Positions 48,701 through 57,604 of a stretch of DNA of 64,000 nt are shown here, one piece after another. Position numbers and translations under genes: made by a program. Origin of the DNA: Anticarsia gemmatalis (Eukaryota > Arthropoda > Insecta > Lepidoptera > Erebidae); the NCBI RefSeq assembly GCF_050436995.1, contig NC_134769.1, positions 2,418,001 to 2,482,000 of the forward strand, given 5' to 3'. Positions within the stretch are counted from its first letter, which is position 1; each line of letters opens with the position of its first letter. Under the pieces are notes generated by a model. The model was not told where the DNA came from, did not search any database, and saw only the letters and a program-made list of their open reading frames with translations.

Positions 48701-48773
48701 GCAAAATCCTTTACAATCTGACTCACCAGTATACAAGGTCGAAGAGCATAAGAAACACAATCGGTAATAACAT
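45576..48773 (-). CDS. Trypsin-like S1 serine protease without apparent propeptide (5 exons)
   Basis: Secreted endopeptidase, predicted to cut after Lys or Arg. Exons, in order: 48773-48727, 48071-47955, 47494-47257, 46390-46247, 45728-45576; about 232 residues. Exon 1 encodes a hydrophobic signal peptide (Met-Leu-Leu-Pro-Ile-Val-Phe-Leu-Met-Leu...). The next residues are a split Cys codon and Ile-Ile-Gly-Gly, the mature N-terminus of the S1 family. Visible in order: Cys42 in Asp-Val-Cys-Gly, catalytic His in Thr-Thr-Ala-His-Cys, catalytic Asp in Phe-Asp-Phe-Asp-Val-Gln-Leu-Leu, Ser-Gly-Trp-Gly, S1-pocket Asp in Arg-Asp-Ala-Cys-Gln, and catalytic Ser in Gly-Asp-Ser-Gly-Gly-Gly (usual Pro replaced by Gly). 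Six cysteines fit the three conserved disulfides. All phases join in frame. The second intron uses a GC donor. The role (digestive, reproductive or other) cannot be told from sequence. The upstream neighbour is a paralogue. Confidence 0.9.
46247..46390 (-). CDS. Downstream trypsin, exon 4 (S1-pocket Asp)
   Basis: 48 codons in phase 0 between acceptor 'ttatttctag' and donor GTACGT. Holds Cys168 (Met-Asp-Ile-Cys-Gln), Cys182 (Arg-Met-Phe-Cys-Ala-Gly) and Gly-Arg-Asp-Ala-Cys-Gln with the specificity Asp. Confidence 0.9.
46552..47007. mobile_element. 456-bp TIR element inside a trypsin intron (family I)
   Basis: Long inverted repeats of about 90 bp: left arm 46552-46642 ('tgttactgtaaaagcccgaa') and right arm 46918-47007 ('ttcgggcttttacagtaaca') match with few changes. 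The flanks carry a TATA (or TA) duplication at 46548-46551 and 47008-47011. The centre contains 'gggtaggttaggttagaagg' and a stem 'gagcccc...ggggctc' at 46841-46861. It encodes nothing; it is a non-autonomous DNA transposon in the intron between exons 3 and 4 of the downstream trypsin. Confidence 0.85.
47257..47494 (-). CDS. Downstream trypsin, exon 3 (catalytic Asp region)
   Basis: Acceptor 'aatttctacag' and donor GTAACC. Encodes 79 full codons with the catalytic Asp (Gln-Phe-Asp-Phe-Asp-Val-Gln-Leu-Leu) and Ser-Gly-Trp-Gly. It is GC-richer than its surroundings, so the opposite strand also shows an open frame, which is a by-product. Confidence 0.9.
47542..47751 (+). repeat. tRNA-headed SINE in a trypsin intron
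   Basis: A box 'tgcgcagtggttta' and B box 'gtgggttcaatttcc' at tRNA spacing, body 'ggagaaattatttgtgcgat', 'gcgggagtcgtctttttt' and an A-rich end near 47751. It lies antisense to the gene in the intron between exons 2 and 3 and resembles a very common lepidopteran SINE type. Confidence 0.8.
47955..48071 (-). CDS. Downstream trypsin, exon 2 (Ile-Ile-Gly-Gly to catalytic His)
   Basis: Acceptor 'tttgtctag' at 48075-48072. Encodes 38 full codons including the mature N-terminus, Cys42 and the His-Cys pair. It ends 'attgtag' before a non-canonical donor 'gcaagt' (47954-47949); AG|GCAAGT is the typical context of GC-AG introns. Confidence 0.88.
48727..48773 (-). CDS. Downstream trypsin, exon 1 (start and signal peptide)
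   Basis: ATG at 48773-48771, 15 full codons then 'tg' before a GTGAGT donor (48726-48721). The frame was chosen because it gives a clean hydrophobic signal peptide and because its phase 2 end exactly fits the exon starting at 48071. A different frame through the same DNA (Cys-rich, 48807-48625) is rejected. Confidence 0.75.
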
Positions 48774-48789
48774 TACAACACGTGCAATC

Positions 48790-48825
48790 AATCACTGTTT
48801 CAATCATAAAAACTACTATATGTAA
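48790..48825 (-). promoter_or_regulatory. Possible core promoter of the downstream trypsin
   Basis: On the minus strand a TATA-like 'catatag' (48822-48816) lies about 20-25 bp upstream of an initiator-like 'acagtg' (48798-48793), which is 20 bp before the ATG. The match is weak; position relative to the start codon is the main support. Confidence 0.3.
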
Positions 48826-49468
48826 ACAGATAAAAATATTGGGTAAGAAATATTAATTAATTTGTGATAGTAGTTTTAATATAAAGGACTCTTTTAGTAT
48901 ATGGACTCAACAGTAGGACAGACTACAACATAGGGAGCGGGTAATAAATGTTCAGGTTTGTAATGTAGGTATTCCGTATCATAGTACGTCATTTATAGTC
49001 TTTTTGAAGGCGTAAGTAGTACTTGTGAGGCTATATGATCATTTAAATACCTAATTACTAAAGTAGCATGCAGTAGAAACAATACTTAAACAATTTTTAT
49101 TACAAGCCAGGAATAATCGACTCGGAAGAAAATATTCGACAGACTTTTATTTTATTTAAATATTATTAAAATAAAATAATAATATTATTGAATTTAATTA
49201 CTTTGGAAAAGCAGTTATGCGTCTTTATTAAAACTTCAAAAAATTTTAAGACAATGTCATTAGGATATTTTAGTAATATATAATGTTTAATAAGTGTACG
49301 ACGCATTTATGAGGGACTAGTCGGATCTTGCTATTGTTGGGGTGATTTGGAAAGAAAGGGGAAAAGCCTGTACCCAACGCTAGGACACTTGACCAGGCTA
49401 AGGAAAAGTTAAAAAAAATTGTGTTAATAAAATGGAGAAATGTAGAGTTTTTTAAAGTTTCAGATCTA
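48826..49468. other. Intergenic spacer between the two trypsin genes
   Basis: AT-rich spacer of about 640 bp containing the promoter side of one gene and the 3' flank of the other. The minus-strand frame at 49270-49485 overlaps the 3'UTR and is not a gene. Confidence 0.55.
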
Positions 49469-49474
49469 TTTATT
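49469..49474 (-). terminator. Polyadenylation signal AATAAA of the upstream trypsin
   Basis: AATAAA on the minus strand starts about 57 bases after the stop codon (49533-49531). Confidence 0.6.
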
Positions 49475-49530
49475 TCTAAGGTCAATAAAAAACATAGCGT
49501 TCCGAAAACATTTATATCGAGTATTGAATC

Positions 49531-49686
49531 CTAATCGAACTTGATGCCGGTGGTTTCTTCCACCCAAGACCTGACCTTGGCGACCTTGCTGTAGACCCCG
49601 TAGGAGCCAGGAGTTGCGCAACCGTAGCCGAAGGAGACCATGCCTAAGAGACGGTCGTATGCCACTGCTGGACCCCCGGAGTCACC
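49531..49686 (-). CDS. Upstream trypsin, catalytic Ser exon and stop
   Basis: 51 codons and a TAG stop after acceptor 'ttttccttccag'. Starts Gly-Asp-Ser-Gly-Gly-Pro and has Val-Ser-Phe-Gly-Tyr-Gly-Cys-Ala and Gly-Val-Tyr-Ser-Lys-Val. Phe replaces Trp215, as in the downstream paralogue. Confidence 0.92.
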   Translation of the reverse strand, partial: GDSGGPAVAYDRLLGMVSFGYGCATPGSYGVYSKVAKVRSWVEETTGIKFD

Positions 49687-52206
49687 CTGGAAGGAAAATT
49701 TAGATGAGCATTTCTTGCGAAAAACAATTGTTGTATTTTTAGGATGTAAAAACTCTGCGATATAATAAAGAGTAAGTAAGTGTACGATTTTTAATAAAAC
49801 GTTTTACGTTGATATTATGATAAAAAAATATCGGACAATTAAGGAGTTTTCCTATGGTAGACTAGCGTAGGTAGGGGTATAATATTTAATCACAACTGTC
49901 TTTCCATCAAATTTCTCTGATTTTCAACATGTGCTAACATTTTTTAGGGTTTCATGGCCACTGATTCGTTGTCACATAAGCTCTTTATACCACTATATTG
50001 ATAGTAAAATCTTCTTAATGGAATTTTATTTTCGATAGTATTCTTACCTGACAGGCATCTTTCTTCCCTTCTGAGAACCCAGCGCAGAACATTCTCGGAG
50101 TTAACGTGCCTCTGAAGTATGGGAATGGTACGTTTTGACAGTGCTCCTTAGCTATGATAGGAACTCGAACGGCTCGAAGTACATTAGCGTATGGGCCCTA
50201 AAAGAAAAATAGTTGTTGTTGTTTTCCAAAAAATAAGGGAAGATATAATAATGAATATTGACATCTTTGAAAAATCTGGATTTTACTTAAGTTTAGAGCA
50301 CTAAACATGTTTTTTTTTAGACTTTCTATGGTCAAATATGTGAACACTTCAGTGAAATTATGTGTGCGATCGAGTGTGGAAAGATTGACATTTAAAATCT
50401 ACTTCAAAAATTAGTTCCTACGAAACACGCCAGAGGCGCTGACCTTACAAAATTTTTCGATAGCTGCTCGAATGTCCAGACGTCACACCTAAGTACCTAT
50501 ATTTTACAGTAAGCAACATCATCATTAGCTCTCCCTAAGTCCCTAACCTTTTTTTTTTATGACTGTCGGATTGATTAAAATGTCTATTTCGTTACCCTGG
50601 AGGCATCCATATTGCCCCGTATATAGTTTGGAAATAATCCTAGTTTAAAAAATATGTAGTAATGGAAAAGATATTCGTATTGCATACGAAACAGTAATTG
50701 TATCGTGTTATAAATGATTATTTTCAATTTGTTACATTCGAGTGGCTAATAGGAACGTGTAGTGGGCGTAACCAATGAGGTTTTAATTTACTGGCCGGTC
50801 TTGTACTGTGGTACTTGCTTTTACACGTGGCTCTGTTTAGCAAGAGGTTAAGAATAGGTAGCAATTGTTGATATTTTTATATTTTATGTACTTACATGGT
50901 TCTAAGATTGTTAGTGGCAAAACGCGGGTGTACTTCATACTACACCTCTGCCTACACCTTCAGGTTTAACAGGCGTGATATTGCGTATCTTTGTACTTTG
51001 TACTTTAAGCTACATAAAAATAGTGTATTCATACATACATAAAATCACGCCTTTTTCCCGTAGGGATAGGCAGAGACCAAAATAATATATGTTTTTTTCA
51101 ACATATTATTCTAATCAGTACATCAAATAATATTTATAATTAAGACACTTTTTCATGTTCAATAAGTATGCTACAAACCCTACATAAGATTATACCATTT
51201 TTTAAAAACTCTAATATTATTTTTACTTACATTTTCTTCAGTATTGCCCCATCCAGTAACAGTAATCACCTTCCCAATGACCATATCTTCGATATGTGCT
51301 ATCTTAATAGGCTGTACATTCTCGTCAAATTTCAGTGGTTCGCTCAGCTCGAGGAGTTGGAAGTCGTAGTCGAAGGGGTGGTCTTTCTTCTTCGCCCCCC
51401 ATTGGGGGTGAATGTGACTCTTCTTGACCGTCACTTTCTTACCCTGGTTGATGTATTTTGAGCCCATTCGCACGTAGGGCTTCTTTCTTTAAAAATTAGA
51501 AGAGTTTAGCAAAACGTTCTCATTAATTTTTTTAGAAGTTTAAGGGCCCTAATTTTGTCACCTTTTGAGGGTTATCTACTATTTAATTTCGTGTTTATAA
51601 AATTTTTGAAAGACAATATACTGTTAAATTACGTGTCTTTAACAATGCCTATAAAGTTCTCCTGGAGCTCACCTCCAAAATTAGCTCAAGATTTAAACGG
51701 AGGCTCTCATATACTGAACCTGACAACATTCTAAAATGTGTAAAGTAAAGGAAAACACATCAGGCCAAATATTTGTTCATATAATGTGTCTCATTTTCAA
51801 TACTTTACATGAATAAAAAGATGATCTTACCCACAATGTCCAGCAGTGAGCACCCACTTCTTATCAATAATAGCTCCTCCACAATTAGTCCCATATGCCA
51901 CATGGTACGGATACAAATTGATATCAACTTCTATACCACCAACAATCTTGTCCCTCGCGTAACTGGAGTCTGTCTCATCTCTTGACTCCCCAGCCCTTTC
52001 TCCCTCCCTCCCCTCCCTTTCTTTATTCAGATAGTCAAAGTTATCAACATCAGGGGCTTCAGTCAATTCTTCATAAGATTCTACATCAAGCCGGTCGAAA
52101 TTCTTTTTTAATCTACTCGTATGCCGTTGTCTCGTAAGTGTCGGATAAATCACATTTTTCGCTTTGATCGGTATTTTTTGTACTGGTATTAATAATACGT
52201 CGTATT
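49531..52206 (-). CDS. Trypsin-like S1 serine protease with long acidic propeptide (5' incomplete)
   Basis: Secreted endopeptidase, predicted to cut after Lys or Arg. Exons recognised, in order: 52206-51831, 51486-51231, 50197-50048, 49686-49531; about 312 residues plus a missing N-terminus. The first 86 or so residues are a charged, cysteine-free propeptide rich in Glu, Asp and Arg, ending Tyr-Ala-Arg-Asp-Lys before Ile-Val-Gly-Gly, so activation would need a trypsin-like cut. The catalytic domain shows Thr-Ala-Gly-His-Cys, Phe-Asp-Tyr-Asp-Phe-Gln-Leu-Leu, Thr-Gly-Trp-Gly, Lys-Asp-Ala-Cys-Gln and Gly-Asp-Ser-Gly-Gly-Pro: a full triad, the S1 Asp and six conserved cysteines. The three catalytic-domain introns match those of the downstream gene in place and phase. 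The first exon here starts with two bases of a split codon, so a signal-peptide exon must lie upstream; the candidate at 53889-53935 fits only partly. Confidence 0.92.
50048..50197 (-). CDS. Upstream trypsin, S1-pocket Asp exon
   Basis: 50 codons in phase 0 between 'ttttcttttag' and GTAAGA, starting Gly-Pro-Tyr-Ala-Asn-Val and ending Lys-Lys-Asp-Ala-Cys-Gln. Carries Cys168 and Cys182. Confidence 0.92.
50365..50474. mobile_element. MITE family G, truncated copy in a trypsin intron
   Basis: 'agattgacatttaaaatcta', 'cgccagaggcgctgacctta' and 'tttcgatagctgctcgaatg' match the core of the copies at 26.2 and 44.5 kb; the right arm is lost. It lies in the intron between the Asp and S1-pocket exons. 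Confidence 0.6.
50905..51085 (-). repeat. SINE fragments (families F and D) in a trypsin intron
   Basis: 'cactacacctctgcctaca'-type sequence at 50938-50961 ('acctctgcctacaccttcag') is a minus-oriented family F piece. 'aaaatcacgcctttttcccg' and 'ggataggcagagaccaaaat' at 51040-51083 are a minus-oriented family D end. Confidence 0.6.
51231..51486 (-). CDS. Upstream trypsin, catalytic Asp exon
   Basis: 85 full codons from a Gly codon shared with the previous exon to Gly-Asn-Thr-Glu-Glu-Asn before a GTAAGT donor. The acceptor ('atttttaaag') was chosen over the next AG because only it keeps the frame. Holds Phe-Asp-Tyr-Asp-Phe-Gln and Gly-Trp-Gly. Confidence 0.88.
51831..52206 (-). CDS. Upstream trypsin, propeptide and catalytic His exon
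   Basis: Acceptor 'aatttgttgcag' and donor GTAAGA. Has 124 full codons: Tyr-Asp-Val-Leu-Leu-Ile-Pro-Val, a long charged linker, Ile-Val-Gly-Gly, Cys42 and Ala-Gly-His-Cys. An in-frame TAA lies just upstream of the acceptor and no in-frame ATG is present, so the true start is in another exon. Confidence 0.9.
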
Positions 52207-52209
52207 CTG

Positions 52210-53888
52210 CAACAAATTAAACATTTTGAAAATCTTGTTTTTCTTTTGAAAAGAAATTGTGGACATTTTTGTTTTGTTAAAATTTGATCCTCTTTTTATG
52301 TTTGGAAATAGATTTGTGGACTTTTTGTTTCGTTGTTTTTGATGGGATTTGATTTTGATTGGAGTTTTAATGTTGATCGTAAAATGGTTTTAATAATTGA
52401 TTCACTTTGATGTCGTAAAATTTAACTTCAGATTAAGATCCGAAAAATTATAAAGATTAATAGTTTTAAATTATAAAAATTTCACGCACGTACTTTCGAA
52501 TTGTGCCGGTATTAAATAATGAAATAAAATAAAAGTGATAATAAAAAAGTTATACATGATTTGAAATTATCGAAATAGGCATTACGGGTAGCAAGTGCCT
52601 TTGCCGATGGAATTTAATTCGATGCCAGAAATTGACCCAGCCGCCATTTTAATTCACCATGAAATTAAACTTTTCCAAATCGTGTTTTAATTTTTTTCTT
52701 ACTTTCTTTTCCGTGTAGTTCATAATTGATGGTTTTCTTATCATGAAAATAGTGTTAGAAATATGTCGATATTTTTAACGTAAGTATGCAATTATTAAAA
52801 ATAATAAACTTATACAACAACAGTCATAATTAAAATGATGTTAAATTAATTGTATTGAAAGGAAACAACCATTACGTACGTCTCGTGATATATTATAACA
52901 ATTATATAGTAGAAATAAATATTCGGCGGTTTTAAAATCTAGTCATTTTATTCGTACTGTATCAGATTATCTATGTGCTGCCATCTACGTCCCACAACGG
53001 GCATTATTCGCAAAGCGACATCTAGGCAATGAATTACGAACTATGTTTTCTGCATAATTAAAAGAGGTTTACTTTAAGAATTCTAGTTCAAAATGCTTGG
53101 CAATTATTTAAACTTGTTTATATTAAAAGATTTGTTAAAGTGTAATCATGCACTATAATGCACGCAGTAATGAAATAATATCAACTTATGGGAAGCAGAG
53201 ACAGCGCCACCTAGTATCGAATAGCTTAAACTTACTTATTTGAAACTGTGTCGTCTGTGATAATGCTTTTGTATATTTTACTATTATATGTTTAGCATAG
53301 AATATTAAATTTGCTATTAAACCTCAAAAACTTACTTAGAATCCCGCCATGGTCCGCGTAAACATTTACGTGTAAATAAATATGCAAATTGTATATATTG
53401 AGACTATTTCAGTAGTCAAGGAGGTGTTATTGTAACAAGTTAACTTGTTACTATAATAATATAAGTGCTTGGTAATATTTAACACCTATCTGTCCTATAA
53501 TATGTCTTGAAATCAAAGTAGACTTTGATTCCACCACACTGGATGGGACCACGCGAAGAAAATGCTACTCTATATTTTTTCTTACTTATCCTGCTTCCAT
53601 GTCCTGTAAGACGAAGGAAGCTTTCACTATGGATTTATAAATACATACTGGTATCTACGATACAAAAACCACTACGAAATTGTTGTAAATACCTAAACAC
53701 AATCAGGTAAACTTTGTGGGAATTGAAGATTTCAATCCATATGAGAAATGTTTTTTATATGGAATAATAAGCATGTTTTAGAATAAAAGGTTTTCAAAGA
53801 TTGAATATGTTCAGCAACTTTTAGAGCTGACTATATCTATGTGTAAATTGGATACTAACTTAAGTAAGTACTTATACAAAAAACTTAC
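52210..53888. other. Likely 5' intron of the upstream trypsin gene
   Basis: AT-rich DNA without a convincing exon. A non-repetitive patch at about 52585-52680 ('tcgatgccagaaattgaccc', 'agccgccattttaattcacc') is GC-richer and reads Met-Ala-Ala-Gly-Ser-Ile on the minus strand, but it lacks a donor. A strong minus-strand donor at about 53334 is preceded by no ATG in a fitting frame. Confidence 0.45.
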
Positions 53889-53935
53889 GCAAAGCCATAT
53901 GCAAAAGTAAATAAATAAGCAGTTATTAGGTCCAT
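53889..53935 (-). CDS. Candidate signal-peptide exon of the upstream trypsin (phase problem)
   Basis: On the minus strand an ATG at 53935 opens Met-Asp-Leu-Ile-Thr-Ala-Tyr-Leu-Phe-Thr-Phe-Ala-Tyr-Gly-Phe, a good signal peptide, and ends after 47 bases at a GTAAGT donor (53888-53883). The length and phase equal those of exon 1 of the downstream paralogue. However, phase 2 does not fit the exon at 52206, which needs phase 1. A second frame with ATG at 53898 (Met-Ala-Leu, then a Gln split codon) does fit but gives almost no signal peptide. A missed mini-exon, an indel or another first exon could resolve this. Confidence 0.35.
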
Positions 53936-54782
53936 ACAGTTCATACAATCATATTTCTTATCAGCTACGTAAAACACGCAAGCATACCGTATCGAATTGT
54001 TCGTCGCGTGCAGTTTTTAATACATCGTCACTTGGTTTAACAGTGAAAGAGAACACAGCAAGATGAAATTATTTTTTATCTAGGGACGAGGAATATACCC
54101 TAAGATTTTTTTATCTAAGAACTAATATAGCCTTGTAATTGGTATTTACTTTAGTATTATATGAACGTAATTCCATCATCTCTGTTTGACAAGCTTTAAA
54201 TTTTTTTTTTTAATAATTTTGAAATTAATGAATCTCGTACGTGATCTAAAAACTGACAATTAAACAAACTGTGATCAATTAATGAGTAGTAAATTAGTTT
54301 TGCCTAGAATTTAAAATAATCTTATTAGATTACATACTTTACATTGTAAAGTGTTGTATTAAACTACCGATCACGAGGCCTCAAGTACGATTAAGAAATC
54401 TGACAAAATAAATAATTCATCGTAAGAGGACGCTGTAGAAAACATACATATATCAATTTGTAAATCTGTACTTTTAAACTACCCATACTACTATTATAAA
54501 TCTCGAAAGTTTGTCTGTTATGCATCCACAGCTAAATCATGTGGTACTTATGTAGATACCTAGTTAAATGCCCGGTCAAACATTCTTTCTTCCAAACTTT
54601 GTTTATCTATTGTATATCTAAGCCAATTCATATTCAGGCATGTGGGCTAGCTAATGTGTGACGGTTGAAGCAAAATAAGTAGGTAGATAAGCAGAGATCG
54701 TTGCAACAGCAAACGACTTTCTTCTGTCTATCCCATGGCAACAAAACTTAATCTTAAACGTTTAAATATCAGCTTAGCCTTT
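53936..54782. other. AT-rich DNA upstream of the candidate first exon
   Basis: Contains a minus-strand TATA-like 'tattaaaa' near 54011-54018, roughly 80 bp above the candidate ATG, which could be a promoter element. The left flanking copy of the duplicated ~100-bp sequence is at 54649-54768. Confidence 0.35.
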
Positions 54783-55123
54783 TTTCCAAACTATGTTGGG
54801 GTCGGCCTCCAGTCTCACAGGATGCAGCTGAATACCAGTCTTTTACATGGAGCGACTGCCTATCTAACCTCCACAACTCAGTTACCTGGGATATAACACG
54901 ATACCCTTCGGTGAGACTGGTTGTCAGACTTTCAAGCTTGTGATTACTGTTAACAACTGTCAAAGTCTTCGAAAATGACAGCCGCGACCCACAATTTTAC
55001 GTGCCGTCCGAAACACAGAGGAACTCGATATGCGTATGATGGTCACCCATCCACTGAACAACCTCGGCAAGCATAGCTTAACCTCAGAGATCGATCCGCG
55101 CGGCTGTTATTAACTAAGCTCCT
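54783..55123. repeat. Long interspersed repeat with 'ggggtcggcctccagtctca' motif
   Basis: Blocks include 'gttggggtcggcctccagtc', 'tctaacctccacaactcagt', 'gtgagactggttgtcagact' and 'tgccgtccgaaacacagagg', which I recognise as a widespread lepidopteran repeat type. It is flanked by two diverged direct copies of another sequence (54649-54768 and 55125-55240). The minus-strand frame inside it is a by-product. Confidence 0.7.
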
Positions 55124-55481
55124 CTCAAGTGTGTAGTATTGGATGCAAAATAAGTAAATATCGTAGCAATAGCAAGCAATTTTATTCTGCCCGCCTCTGT
55201 GTAGCAACAAAACTTAATTTAAACCGTTCGTAATTAATAAATGAATCACCAAATTAATTTCTAAATTTACTTGAATTATTTTCCATAATACTTATCGTGA
55301 ATACTTTATATAAATAGTGTTATGTGAAGGTATTGAAGAGCGGTGTGAATGGGGTCGAGGCCACGACCGACAGATGAAGGTTTATTTTGTGTTGACTTTG
55401 GTCGGTAAACGGACGAATATTTTGATATTTAGATGGCTGAATCCTTATTTATAATAAATAATAATATTATAGAAATGTGAA

Positions 55482-55732
55482 TCTATACTAATCTATACTA
55501 ATATTATAAAGCTGAAGAGTTTGTTTGTTTGAACGCGCTTATCTTGGGAACTACTGGTCCGATTTGAAAAAATCTGTCAGTGTTAGATAGCCCATTTATT
55601 GAGGAAGGCTATAGGCTATATATCATCACGCTACGACCAATAGGAGCAGAGTACCAGTGAAAAATGTTACAAAAACGGGGAAAATTATGATTCTCTTATG
55701 TGACGCAAGCGAAATTGCGCGGGTCAGCTAGT
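55482..55732 (+). repeat. Interspersed repeat family A, copy 4
   Basis: Starts with a duplicated 'atctatacta' (55481-55500) and ends 'cgcgggtcagctagt'. The duplicated start suggests slippage or insertion into an earlier copy's end. Confidence 0.85.
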
Positions 55733-57604
55733 AAATAGATAAAAATGTAATTGTATCTCCTGTTATACTTTTACGACTGAGTTTCTTTACCGATAGGACA
55801 GAACAATTGTTAACAAATGTCTTCTTTGTATCCTTATAGAACACTTGAAACAGCAATTTAAAGAAGTTAAAATAATAATAATACTTTTATCAGATAAACT
55901 AGTCATTTGTGGTGATCCCCATGATTATAGGGGTCCTTGCAGAGACAACTTGAAGGAATTCGTGTTTCACTACAAACTAAAATTTGTATATTGAAGACAT
56001 TTAATAAATAACACTTTTCTTTTTCTCCTATTTCCTATCTCCTACAAAAAATAAAAAAGGAAATTGTTGCAAATCTCCTTGCAACACAATATTTATTATT
56101 GCAGGAGTAGCTTGATTCATCAAAATACTGTTAGAAAATATTTCGTAATTTTCATTACACGAGAAGAAAATCTTTACAGTACAACGCTGTGATATTGTAA
56201 CGAAAGATTCCCAAATAGTCAGAATAGACTTTCTTACCTACATGATGATGCCCACCAATATCTTCAATTAACCTCAAACCCCATCTCCATAAACCCATAA
56301 CACCATAAAAATACCCCAAAAGCTACGGACAAAGCGCAAGACATAGCCATACCCCAAAAACTTTTATAATAACATTATTAACCGCACAATAAATGGGGGG
56401 TGGAAGGGGGAGTAAATAAGCTTCCAAGGGGATGAATACATAATGAAATTTCGCCCCTTGCCGTCCGTTAATCAAAAACTGGTGCAGACGAGAAATACTG
56501 AAGAAAATGGAAATTTTCCATCCCTCCTTTTTCCTGTTAGACTAACTCCCCGCGAGGAGAGAGGTTGGACAATCTCCCTTTGAGCCAACATGGTGGGGCA
56601 AAGGCTTCTGCTGTTTATACAATACGTTACATTTTTTATTTTTACTTTTCTTTCAGTTACATTAAGTGATTGATAATTGTAATTAATGATAAAGCAAGTA
56701 ATCGAATCTTCGTATTAATCCATGTTAGAACTGGTTTGGTGGCATCAAGTAAGTTTGTGCTATCATTGAACAATTAACGATATTAATTAGTGTGTGATTC
56801 AAAGAATACTTATTGTTAGAAACCTATTTCAGGCTTTGCACTTTCGTACTTTCATTGTTAATTTTTGTATGACTAACTGCAGGATAAAGACATGTAAACT
56901 CACTGAATGAATAGTTCTCATTAGGAGAAGATGCTATAAGAGTTAATAAGAATACTTTCTAATAAGAGCATAAGTGTGTCTATTTAATTGGTCAATTTAC
57001 TTTTTAAAGTTTAACACCATTATTATGACTGGTTGCTTTACAAAAAATTGTTCACTTCCATTGTAAAACCATAGAAAAAACACAAAAACAATGTACATAA
57101 AGCTATTGGTGCTCTTTTTCTATTCACTTAACTTCATTATGAACTTGGGAATGTAGAAAAATAGAAAAAAATAACAATGCAGCGATGAAATGTATACAAT
57201 TTAAGGAACAATGTACCAAACATTTTTACAACTACTACGCTGCTCCTAAAGCCTACTAAGTTGCTTGATAAAAAGGCTTCCATTATATACTTACCCCCTA
57301 AAGCCGTCTCCATACCTCCAAGCCGCCCCCTTCTGCATCACCCACCAGCCGAATGCAAATTTTATAACAGTACGCCCGTTTTCTTATAGGCATAGTCGTA
57401 AACTCGCTCTATACACACTCAACTCAGGTCATTTGTTCTGATTCAATGATATTTATGTGCCTAACGTCTTATAAAGATAAAAAAAAACTTATTTATATCA
57501 TATTCAAGGATAAAAAATTTATTGATTTAAAGTTTGGCTATGTACTTTTAAAAATAAAATAAATTAAAGAATGTTTTCAAGATCAAATAAATCTATTGTA
57601 GCAT
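55733..57604. other. Gene-free stretch with a non-repetitive GC-richer block
   Basis: No gene is called. The part at 56310-56620 contains 'tggggggtggaagggggagt', 'cccgcgaggagagaggttgg' and 'gccaacatggtggggcaaag'. At 57290-57370 there is a C-rich 'ccaagccgcccccttctgca'. These do not match repeats elsewhere in the window and may be conserved non-coding DNA. A donor-like site at 56236 follows a minus-strand Gly-Gly-His-His-His frame that I do not accept as an exon. Confidence 0.4.

Noticed and set aside
48625..48807. Cys-rich 60-codon minus-strand frame upstream of the trypsin
   Set aside because: It overlaps the signal-peptide exon in another frame and runs through the GTGAGT donor. The alternative frame gives a proper signal peptide and fits the next exon's phase.
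56236..56300. Minus-strand Met-Gly-Leu-Trp-Arg-Trp... Gly-Gly-His-His-His frame with GTAAGA donor as first exon of the upstream trypsin
   Set aside because: The phase fits, but it is about 4 kb away and the peptide is not a signal sequence.
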